Below are positions 17,050 through 24,385 of a stretch of 64,000 bases of DNA, one piece after another (position 1 is the stretch's first letter; every line of letters begins with the position of its first letter). A program made the translations under genes and the position numbers. The stretch spans positions 248,001-312,000 of the forward strand of contig MPCU01000005.1 of assembly GCA_001874305.1 (NCBI GenBank). The letters run 5' to 3'. The DNA comes from Bacteriovorax sp. MedPE-SWde (GTDB lineage: Bacteria; Bdellovibrionota; Bacteriovoracia; Bacteriovoracales; Bacteriovoracaceae). The notes beneath the pieces were generated by a model that saw only the letters and a list, made by a program, of their open reading frames with translations, ran no database searches and had not been told where the DNA came from.

Positions 17050-18654
17050 TTATCCATTTCGCATAGGGATCTCTATAACGAAACAAGCACCATCTTGGTA
17101 TTCTCTATTAAGTTGAAGTGACCCATTAATTTTAGAAGCTAGACTCTTGCAAATAGATAGACCTAAGCCTGTACCAGTACTTTTAGTGGTATAAAATGCA
17201 TCAAATATTTGTTCTGCTTGGTTATTTTTTATCCCTGGACCATTATCTGTAATAGTGATTTTGATATGATCTTCAACTAACTTCACCGCTATATTAATAC
17301 TTTTGTTATCTTGATCTATTGTTTTTAGTGCTTGAGAACTATTAATAACGAGATTGAATATGATCTGGCTCAAATAGGTTGGGTTAGTGTGAATTGTTAA
17401 GTTACTTGAATCGTTGCAGTAAGTAACATTCTGTTTGTAATGCTTTGATTCAGACTTTGTTAAAGTTAGAGTTTCTTTAATTAGGGTTTGTATATTTATA
17501 TCTTGAAGTAAGTTTCTATCCCCATATAATCCTGAGAAGTTTTCAATTATACTTTGGCATCTTTCAGAGCTCTTTCCGATCTCTTCAATAGTGTCATTTA
17601 TAATTATATCTTTTTGATGATCGTCACTCAGAAGTAAATTAGTTGAGATATTAATACCGAACAATGGATTACTTAATTCATGCCTAAGAGTATTTAATAA
17701 TTCTCCCATGAGAATCAATCTTTCATGGTGGTAATATTCAGGATCACTTTGATGTTCTTCTAGAGCATCATATTCAATATTGATGTCTTTAAATTTTTTA
17801 CTTATAACTTTAGATGTACGCTTGTGTGAGCTACTTATACTTAAGTCTGCTAAAGTAACTTTTATATAGAAGGGAAAGCTGTATATTAGCTCTCTAAATT
17901 GCTGGTGCTTTTTCTTATGGTGGAACTTATTAACAAGATTAAGAATATTATGTGTCGAAATAGTTAAAAAGTTTTGAAAATATTCTTTCTCTTCATCTGA
18001 AGGACTAAAGAAATCTTCTCTTGATAAAATAAAAATAACTGAATTGTTATCGAAATTAAATTCCTTGGCGAGGAATGAACCAACTATTTTAATATCATCG
18101 GAAAGGATATCTGATTGATCGAACAGTTTGTTCTTACTCTTTTTTATTTTTGTATAAATATTATTAAAACTAGAAACTGTTGTATTCTGAGTTTCTTGAT
18201 AACTATCTCGAGATTTAATTAGTGAGGTTGCGGTAGACTTACCTCTTTCATGAATAAATATTTGTCCACTAGTGTAGTTTTTGAACATTGGCACAGTGCT
18301 AAACTTCATAAGAAATTCAGAGAGGTCAGAGCACCTTTTAAAAAGCTTTTTTTCAGAAGATATGAAATCATCTGTTAAGTTCTCAAGAGTTCTTTTATCT
18401 ATGGCCTTAAATGAAGAACAAAGTAATTTTACACCAAGATCATTTGAAGGAAACTTCGTTAAGGTAGAGGTTCTTAAATCATTAAGAATTAAGAAGTCAT
18501 CTTTGAATGTAATTATTAAATCTGCGAGTGATTTTTTAGTGTGGGAAATAGAAAGGCCGGCGAGTAATGCGCCGGCCTTTTTATCGCAATATATATTTAA
18601 ACTATTTAATCTATTTTGCTCTCTAGCATGAGAGGAATTGCTTTGATTTTCCAC
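17050..18654 (-). CDS. Sensor histidine kinase (start uncertain)
   Basis: Cytoplasmic histidine kinase with no membrane helix. His325 lies in the H-box NTLRHELSNPL; the ATPase domain has DNGPGIKN and TGLGLSICKSL. Residues about 115-250 may be a degenerate GAF-like sensor domain. The start is unsettled: the GTG at 18654 lacks a Shine-Dalgarno and lies 49 bases inside the upstream gene, and a terminator-like hairpin falls over codons 25-35. No ATG, GTG or TTG occurs in frame after the hairpin until the ATG at about residue 116, yet residues 40-115 look like real protein. It pairs with the downstream response regulator. Confidence 0.85.
   Translation of the reverse strand: MENQSNSSHAREQNRLNSLNIYCDKKAGALLAGLSISHTKKSLADLIITFKDDFLILNDLRTSTLTKFPSNDLGVKLLCSSFKAIDKRTLENLTDDFISSEKKLFKRCSDLSEFLMKFSTVPMFKNYTSGQIFIHERGKSTATSLIKSRDSYQETQNTTVSSFNNIYTKIKKSKNKLFDQSDILSDDIKIVGSFLAKEFNFDNNSVIFILSREDFFSPSDEEKEYFQNFLTISTHNILNLVNKFHHKKKHQQFRELIYSFPFYIKVTLADLSISSSHKRTSKVISKKFKDINIEYDALEEHQSDPEYYHHERLILMGELLNTLRHELSNPLFGINISTNLLLSDDHQKDIIINDTIEEIGKSSERCQSIIENFSGLYGDRNLLQDINIQTLIKETLTLTKSESKHYKQNVTYCNDSSNLTIHTNPTYLSQIIFNLVINSSQALKTIDQDNKSINIAVKLVEDHIKITITDNGPGIKNNQAEQIFDAFYTTKSTGTGLGLSICKSLASKINGSLQLNREYQDGACFVIEIPMRNG
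18552..18585 (-). terminator. Terminator-like hairpin inside the 5' part of the kinase ORF
   Basis: Perfect 11-bp stem AAAGGCCGGCG / CGCCGGCCTTT (18552-18562 and 18570-18580) with a 7-base loop. On the minus strand it is followed by TTTCTATTT, and on the plus strand by a T-run as well, so it could stop transcription from either side. It begins 26 bases downstream of the stop of the 206-residue gene, exactly where that operon should end. Confidence 0.75.
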
Positions 18655-19226
18655 TGTGCTAGATTATCGGCTAGTTCGTACTCTAGCAAGTCTGAAAGCA
18701 TGATGATGTCATTTTTCTCTTTAGCTGGGATCAATGCCTTAAGGATTGAAAGTAAGTGAATTTCAAGGTTACGAATAGTGTCATTACTCTTAAAGAAATC
18801 AGGGTTATATGTCTTTACAGTTCTATGAACTTTAGAGATTAACTGGATGAATAAATCAACCAGATCAATTAGTTCAGAGAAGTGTGTATTGGCCATATCA
18901 ACGTCATTTTCACTGTAGTAGCCCACAACTTCAGTTATCTTCGCAGCAATTGTATCAATATACCCATTACTATCTGTAAGTGCTTCAAATGCAATCTCGT
19001 AATTGTTCTTAATTTCAATAAGAGGACTACCTAAATTATCAATATCTTCATCGACTAGCTCACCTAGACTTTCAAGGTTAAACTTCTCTTTACCAATTGT
19101 TATAGCTGTAACTACTTCATTAGGCTGAGTACCCTCTGATTCAATTAGCTCAATAGCTTGACCTAGAGTTAAAGATTCATTTTGGTTAAGGTCTAAAGTT
19201 TCTCTGTTAATGTTTACAGTTATCAT
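18606..19226 (-). CDS. Unknown protein, 206 aa, in flagellin modification cluster
   Basis: No family recognised. Residues 1-75 start MITVNINRETLDLNQ and have the strand-helix-strand pattern of a small beta-grasp-like domain; residues 80-206 are predicted mostly helical. No signal peptide or membrane helix. AAGGA is 6 bases before ATG, and the ATG overlaps the stop of the upstream glycosyltransferase-type gene (ATGA), so the products are made together. It is the last gene before the terminator-like hairpin. A role as adaptor for the glycosyltransferases or flagellin is inference from position only. Confidence 0.75.
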   Translation of the reverse strand: MITVNINRETLDLNQNESLTLGQAIELIESEGTQPNEVVTAITIGKEKFNLESLGELVDEDIDNLGSPLIEIKNNYEIAFEALTDSNGYIDTIAAKITEVVGYYSENDVDMANTHFSELIDLVDLFIQLISKVHRTVKTYNPDFFKSNDTIRNLEIHLLSILKALIPAKEKNDIIMLSDLLEYELADNLAQWKIKAIPLMLESKID

Positions 19227-20920
19227 ATATTTGTCCTTACTGATTTTGTGTTGGCCTCTTTTGAAGAAGTCACCACACCTAATGAGTTCATAAAATCATA
19301 TAAAATACTCGAGACAGTCGAGATTTCTTGATACACGTAGAATGCCGACTCTGTTAATTTAACTATATTGTCTCCGTGAAGGTTAGACTTCGCGACTTTT
19401 GCAAAGTCTACTGCAGGCCCTAGTAGTCCATCTGCTTGTGCAAGAACGTCTAGAAGTCTGTCAATTTCGTCTATCTTCGTTGAATGCTCTTTAATTAAAG
19501 TTAAATTTGGCGAATTATTTGAAATTTCTTCTAATATATAACGCGTATATTTTTTACCAAATTCAGAAAGCTCATATAGAGTTTCAATTGATTTAACAGA
19601 GGCCTTTAATAAAGCAGTTGTTTCGCGATTAAATTTTGGAGTATCTAAATTAAGATCTAATTCACTAAAGTTATATGACCAGATGATTTGATAAAAGTCC
19701 TTAAAGATACTCTTTGCTGACTTTTCATCATCAATAACATTTGAAAATGTTAACTGACCTACTTTATTAACTGTCGTTTTATCAATATTAATAGAATTTA
19801 AGTGAAAAGCACTTATATCCTTTTTCAATATTTCTTTGCTAATAGTATTTGAGCCTAGAAGTTGCGTCGCCATGTTTATAACTGCCTGATATGAAATATC
19901 AGCGTGGCATTGATAAAAATCACACTTTGTATCAGGAAAGCATGGAAAGCATTTCGTCTTTGGGCTTAATACATAGTTATTTAAAGCATAGGGAGCCGTT
20001 TCCTGAGGTCTAACCGTCCCTAAAGAAATCGTGAGACTTTTCACATTTTTAAAACTTAATAAATGAGAAACCATTGAATCATGACCAATAAAAAGAAAAC
20101 TTTCATCAACTTTTTGATAGAGGTCGGATATTGGTAAACCAAGCATTGGGTGAATTTTGTTTTTAAAGTTTTCTAGAATAGGATTGTTGATAATCTTATT
20201 ATAACTCTCTTCATCTTGTCGGCTACCAGCGATATGGATATTCAGATCTTTATTATCTTTAAGCAGCTTAAAGATAACTTCTGTCCATTTACTTTCTTGC
20301 CACATCTTTTTACCTTGTGACGCAAAAGGATGGAGAAGAATATTGTTTTTGTTCTTCTTAGAATACTCTTCCGTTGAAAGGTGAGTGCTTTTCTTATTAA
20401 CACCAACAATATTGCTAAATAAATCAACAAGGTTAAAAGGGTTTAAGTCTCCTCTCATTACAGTAGAGAATAGATACTGAGACCACTTATCTTGGATAAC
20501 CTTGTTATGTCCTTGAGAGTAATAAGGCCCTAGCTTGTGTTCACTCTTAATTAAAGAGTGTAAATATGTTGATGTTTTAGAAAATGATAAATTGATACTT
20601 GCAGAAATTGGGTGTGCATTTATCTTTTCAACTTGAGCTAAAATATTTTTAACTGAACCTTTAACACCGTCAGTAAGATTGATTGTAGATTTGAAATCAA
20701 GTTCAATCACTTTATCGAAAGTTTGATCAACTATAAATCTTATGGGTTCTACAAATTGCTTTCTAGCAACTAGTAATGTCTCAAATTCAGGATGATTAAT
20801 TTTAAGAAGTCTTGCAGCATGACAAGTTTGTAGGATATCCCCAATTCTTGTTATTTGAATAATTGCCACTGTCTTTTTTGCAATCTCTGGTGGGTTCGAC
20901 TCTAGTTTTATAGCTGTCAT
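19223..20920 (-). CDS. GT9-type (heptosyltransferase-like) glycosyltransferase with extra C-terminal domain
   Basis: 565 residues. The N-terminal 350 or so follow the ADP-heptose:LPS heptosyltransferase (GT9, GT-B fold) pattern: QITRIGDILQT near the N-terminus, LLHPFASQ at the interdomain position and IGHDSMVSHLLS in the nucleotide-sugar half, followed by a four-Cys stretch typical of some GT9 proteins. The remaining 200 residues are mostly helical and match nothing I know. Its ATG directly abuts the stop of the 48-residue gene, and its RBS (GAGGAGG) is inside that gene. Placement behind fliD-fliS suggests flagellin rather than LPS as acceptor. Confidence 0.82.
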   Translation of the reverse strand: MTAIKLESNPPEIAKKTVAIIQITRIGDILQTCHAARLLKINHPEFETLLVARKQFVEPIRFIVDQTFDKVIELDFKSTINLTDGVKGSVKNILAQVEKINAHPISASINLSFSKTSTYLHSLIKSEHKLGPYYSQGHNKVIQDKWSQYLFSTVMRGDLNPFNLVDLFSNIVGVNKKSTHLSTEEYSKKNKNNILLHPFASQGKKMWQESKWTEVIFKLLKDNKDLNIHIAGSRQDEESYNKIINNPILENFKNKIHPMLGLPISDLYQKVDESFLFIGHDSMVSHLLSFKNVKSLTISLGTVRPQETAPYALNNYVLSPKTKCFPCFPDTKCDFYQCHADISYQAVINMATQLLGSNTISKEILKKDISAFHLNSINIDKTTVNKVGQLTFSNVIDDEKSAKSIFKDFYQIIWSYNFSELDLNLDTPKFNRETTALLKASVKSIETLYELSEFGKKYTRYILEEISNNSPNLTLIKEHSTKIDEIDRLLDVLAQADGLLGPAVDFAKVAKSNLHGDNIVKLTESAFYVYQEISTVSSILYDFMNSLGVVTSSKEANTKSVRTNI

Positions 20921-21067
20921 CTAACCCTCCTCTTCTAAGATAGAACTCATTAAAAGTAGAGCAAAGTCTTCTTCTGTTAATAGTCCCTTCTCATTTAGAC
21001 TTTTTTGAACTGTATTTAAGTCCTTTAAAAGGTCATTCTTAAAAGCTTCTGTATTATCTGAGTTCAT
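20921..21067 (-). CDS. Small protein, 48 aa, between the two GT9-type genes
   Basis: ATG at 21067 with GAGGG 9 bases upstream, TAG at 20921. The product is acidic and helical (begins MNSDNTEAFKND, ends SSILEEEG). It overlaps the 3' end of the preceding gene by 14 bases and its stop is immediately followed by the ATG of the next gene, leaving no gap. The tight fit at both ends and the internal Shine-Dalgarno for the next gene support real translation. Function unknown; it may be a small partner of the flanking enzymes. Confidence 0.68.
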   Translation of the reverse strand: MNSDNTEAFKNDLLKDLNTVQKSLNEKGLLTEEDFALLLMSSILEEEG

Positions 21068-22739
21068 TTGAAACTTCCCTCGAGCTATTTGCTCGCAGTT
21101 GTTCTTTAGTACTTCTAATCTTGTCTTGAGTAATTTTGATTATATCAACCTGATGTTGAATATCAGATTTAACTTCATATAGTAAGCTTTCAACTTCTCT
21201 CGAAGATGCCATGAAGTCTGAAGTATCAAGTGCTTCAAGACGTGCACGGAATCTTATCAGAGGGATCTTCATAAATTGTGATTCAGAATCACAGAAACTA
21301 CAAAGTTCTGTTAAGTTAGCTACAAAAGTTTTTGTTTTATTTATATTTCCATCTAGTTGTAGAAGAGATCTTAAAGTTGCGAGAAGGTTCTTTGATATGT
21401 CTGTCACATCTTCTTTACATGCTTCGAGCCAAGTCTTAGCATAGTTATGATCTAAACTAACCATGTCATCATATAGGTCTGTATCATCCTGACCTATTAA
21501 CTTCTTCATAATAAGTAATCGAGAAGACAGTCTTTCTATTTCGGCATTAACATCAAAGTCACCGGCCAAGTATAAGTACTTAGTTCCTAGGGCATCTTTC
21601 TTTGGTCTATAAACTGTTATATTGTCTTGAAAACTGTGTGTAGATATGTCTTCTTGAAACATTAAATAACTTGCTAATGCAATTAGATCATTAGCTCTAA
21701 TTAGAATGTTTTGATTTTGTAGTTCTAGAGAGTTTTCTACTTCTGATTTTGAAAAAGATCTTTTATTAACTAGTGGAGTTATTACGACACTATTTGGATT
21801 AACTGTACCTTGTTTGAATAATGGACTTTCGCCTAATGAGTATTCAATTGTTGGAATATCAGATAAGTCTGCAAGGTGTTTAATTGATGTGTCTGGCGTA
21901 ATAAGTAGGTCTAAGTTTAATAAGACTGAATTCATTGCAAGAAAATCTGATTCAATTGAAACTAGTGAGTTATTAAATTCAGAATTTACTAAGCTTGCTA
22001 ATCTTCGCTCTTCATTAGTTGGAGCAACAAGTAGTACAGGAAAGAAATTTGGATGCATATAGAGTTCATCTATAAGCTTAATTAATTCTTCGTGTACTAA
22101 CATTTTGTTAGGAGATGATGCTGTTAGCTGTACTCCGATAATTTTAATATCTTTATCTGTTGATTCAATATTTCTAATTTCTTCAAAGTTCTTGTGAGCA
22201 GAAAGGTTATATTCTTCTTTGGTCTTTAAAGCATAATTACTAGCATTATTCTCTAGGGATAACATGTTGTGATATGTGTCTACAAAGTTAACTGGTGAGT
22301 AATTAATTTCAGTTAAAACATCATTAAAAAGAATACTCCATTCATTACTAAACTCTATATCACAAGTGTCGTTAAATCTTATCCCAACATGCTTAGTTGA
22401 AGTTGGCTTAAGAAGAGACGTAATATGAGTAGATACTCTATCATTAGAATAATTTACAACAGAGTCCCAGCTTCTTTGTACAACTGGAGCAAGATCTTTT
22501 TGAAATTGTTCTAAGGCGAAACCATCAGAGAATATTCTATTTTTCTTATATGTAAGAACTTTCTTTCTATCAATCGTATGGATTCGACTTACTCCGTGAA
22601 GTACTTCAGCGGCTTTTTTAAACTCTTCTAGAACGAGTAGGGTAACATTTGTATCTTGCGCCATAAGACTTCTTACAAGATGCCCCATTGCAAAAATATC
22701 ACCATTTCTTTTTAAATTTATTATTAATACTTCTTTCAT
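21054..22739 (-). CDS. Second GT9-like glycosyltransferase with extra C-terminal domain
   Basis: 561 residues, organised like the other large protein of this locus. The N-terminal half has heptosyltransferase-like features: IINLKRNGDIFAMGHL at the start, QLTASSPNK mid-way and TPDTSIKHLADL in the nucleotide-binding half. The C-terminal 180 residues are helical. Motifs are more degenerate than in the downstream paralogue, so catalytic competence is unsure. It begins one base after the stop of the Maf-like gene, within one operon. Confidence 0.75.
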   Translation of the reverse strand: MKEVLIINLKRNGDIFAMGHLVRSLMAQDTNVTLLVLEEFKKAAEVLHGVSRIHTIDRKKVLTYKKNRIFSDGFALEQFQKDLAPVVQRSWDSVVNYSNDRVSTHITSLLKPTSTKHVGIRFNDTCDIEFSNEWSILFNDVLTEINYSPVNFVDTYHNMLSLENNASNYALKTKEEYNLSAHKNFEEIRNIESTDKDIKIIGVQLTASSPNKMLVHEELIKLIDELYMHPNFFPVLLVAPTNEERRLASLVNSEFNNSLVSIESDFLAMNSVLLNLDLLITPDTSIKHLADLSDIPTIEYSLGESPLFKQGTVNPNSVVITPLVNKRSFSKSEVENSLELQNQNILIRANDLIALASYLMFQEDISTHSFQDNITVYRPKKDALGTKYLYLAGDFDVNAEIERLSSRLLIMKKLIGQDDTDLYDDMVSLDHNYAKTWLEACKEDVTDISKNLLATLRSLLQLDGNINKTKTFVANLTELCSFCDSESQFMKIPLIRFRARLEALDTSDFMASSREVESLLYEVKSDIQHQVDIIKITQDKIRSTKEQLRANSSREVSNELR

Positions 22740-22740
22740 T

Positions 22741-23448
22741 CTAGAAGTCTCCGTTACTTAAGTGTGTAAACGCTAAGAGCATATGATCTAATTTATTGTT
22801 GAATGATTCTTTAGCTAAAACATTATTATGAATAAAGTCATCTAGGTTAGCCGATTCATTGTCTGAATATAGATATGACTTTAACTCTCTATTACTTACA
22901 AATTTGGTAATTGAAGATAGCTCTTTATTAGCAGTAAATTCCAAGAATGATTTGAAGTAAGCTTGATAGAGTCCGAAAGATGCTGGATGACTAACAACAG
23001 CAGGTTTTTCTATTAGGAACTTAACAAGATTAATTTCGCTATAAATTGCTTGTAAATTTTCACCAGAATAAACTTCAATATTTTTATTTGGAAAGAGATG
23101 GTTTGAAACACAGTCTCTATATACTTGTTCATTCGGTTCAATGACAACGACCTTATAATCATTTCCATGATAAGATTCTAATTTTCTGCATATTTCATAC
23201 ACATGGTAAGCAAAACCTAATCCTAAAACTAATACAGTGTTCTTTGATTGAAGAACGCTGTCATGTTTAGAAACGATCGCCTGTGCTTCTTTAGCAGGGT
23301 TATACATTGAATGAAGATGTACATCATTAACAACTGGTACTTTTAAGTTGTTCTTCGATGTCTTAACTTCATACGAGTTAACATTGATACTCTTCATATG
23401 AAGAGCTTTTTCATTTTCATTAATTACTGAACTATTGAGTGTACGCAT
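22741..23448 (-). CDS. Truncated Maf-like (motility accessory factor) protein
   Basis: 235 residues. Central motif VLVLGLGFAYHVYEI followed by VVVIEPNEQVYRDCV resembles the N-terminal Rossmann-type region of Maf/DUF115 flagellin nonulosonic-acid transferases, which are usually 600 residues or more. The catalytic middle of Maf is absent and there is no sign of a broken frame downstream, so this looks like a genuinely short form. A plain SAM-methyltransferase-like fold is an alternative. RBS AAGGATGAGG precedes ATG; a 120-base gap separates it from the FliT-like gene. Confidence 0.7.
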   Translation of the reverse strand: MRTLNSSVINENEKALHMKSINVNSYEVKTSKNNLKVPVVNDVHLHSMYNPAKEAQAIVSKHDSVLQSKNTVLVLGLGFAYHVYEICRKLESYHGNDYKVVVIEPNEQVYRDCVSNHLFPNKNIEVYSGENLQAIYSEINLVKFLIEKPAVVSHPASFGLYQAYFKSFLEFTANKELSSITKFVSNRELKSYLYSDNESANLDDFIHNNVLAKESFNNKLDHMLLAFTHLSNGDF

Positions 23449-23487
23449 ATTTCCTCATCCTTAAGGTCTTTATGTGTAATAAAAGGC

Positions 23488-23513
23488 GGGAACCACTTCC
23501 TTGATTCCCTTTT
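23488..23513 (-). terminator. Weak hairpin between the FliT-like and Maf-like genes
   Basis: GGGAACCA / TGATTCCC (23488-23495 and 23502-23509) pair over 8 positions with one G-T wobble and a 6-base loop. On the minus strand it is followed by GCCTTTTATT, a weak terminator; on the plus strand by TTTT. It may separate or attenuate transcription between fliD-fliS-fliT and the modification genes. Confidence 0.4.
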
Positions 23514-23569
23514 GACAATATATCTTACCTTATAATCTGCTGTTCGTGCAATGAAGAATTTTTATGGAG

Positions 23570-23971
23570 TTACTTTTTTACAGAAGAAAGGTTGTAACCT
23601 TTAACTGATTGACGATTTTTAAATACTGAAGCGATTTCTTGAGTAGTTTGGTCTTTTTGATCAGAGAGGGCTTCTAGCACTTCTGTATCTAGGTTATCAT
23701 TGTGTAGTACAATTTGATTAACCTCTTGAGACCATGTTTTTAGAATTTCTATTTCAGCTCTAGTTACATCACCAGCTTTTAAATTTGTTACATCTTCTTC
23801 AATACCTGATTGAAAAGTTTTAATAATACTTATTAACCTTTCTCTATTGTCAGTTATTTGTTCAATAAGATCTATCCTACCATTTTTAGCTGCGGCCAAT
23901 AAACCGTTACTAGCGTCTGTCAGACCACCAAGCAGATCCATATGCTGCATAATTCTTTCAAAGATATTCAT
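23570..23971 (-). CDS. FliT/FlgN-like flagellar chaperone candidate
   Basis: 133 residues, all helical, acidic, no signal peptide. Position directly after fliD and fliS is that of fliT, the chaperone for the filament cap, and the size fits FliT or FlgN-type helical-bundle chaperones, but sequence identity is not recognisable by eye. I prefer ATG at 23971 (GGAG 6 bases upstream) over ATG at 23983, which overlaps the fliS stop but has no ribosome site. Confidence 0.65.
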   Translation of the reverse strand: MNIFERIMQHMDLLGGLTDASNGLLAAAKNGRIDLIEQITDNRERLISIIKTFQSGIEEDVTNLKAGDVTRAEIEILKTWSQEVNQIVLHNDNLDTEVLEALSDQKDQTTQEIASVFKNRQSVKGYNLSSVKK

Positions 23972-23982
23972 ATTTTTCTCCA

Positions 23983-24372
23983 TTATTTAGCCATTTCTTG
24001 TCTTTTTAATGTTTTGATAGCTTCTTGCCATCCATCATAAAGAGTAGTTAATACATTTAAACATCCATCAAGTGGTTCTTTGTCCATTTTGATATTAGCC
24101 TGTGTACTAGAAAATAAAATAAAGTCGTAAAGTGATGAAAGCTCTTTGGCCACATCTCCACCTACTTCAAAATCTAAACTACTGTTGAGCTCAATTACAA
24201 TGTCTTGTAATTTTCCGATGTATTCACCTTTTTGAGCAATCTCTTTTGCTTCAATTGCACCGATAGCTTTTTTGCAGTTTTTAATTGCTGCTTGATAGAG
24301 CATTAATAAAATTTGCTCTTTACTAGCGGTATTCACTGAAGTTTTTTTGTAAGCTCCAAGACCGTAACTCAT
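23983..24372 (-). CDS. fliS: Flagellin export chaperone FliS
   Basis: Cytoplasmic chaperone that binds the C-terminus of flagellin and keeps it unpolymerised until export. 129 residues, the usual size, starting MSYGLGAYKKTSVNTASKEQILLMLY with the conserved Y-x-A...S-x-E-Q/L-LLMLY pattern (residues 8-26), and containing DFILFSSTQAN and LYDGWQEA near the end. It lies 13 bases after fliD, the standard pairing. Confidence 0.94.
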   Translation of the reverse strand: MSYGLGAYKKTSVNTASKEQILLMLYQAAIKNCKKAIGAIEAKEIAQKGEYIGKLQDIVIELNSSLDFEVGGDVAKELSSLYDFILFSSTQANIKMDKEPLDGCLNVLTTLYDGWQEAIKTLKRQEMAK

Positions 24373-24385
24373 TACTTCCTCCTAA

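Noticed and set aside
18281-18631. 116-residue plus-strand frame opposite the kinase
   Set aside because: No ribosome site, and it is antisense to the kinase coding sequence.
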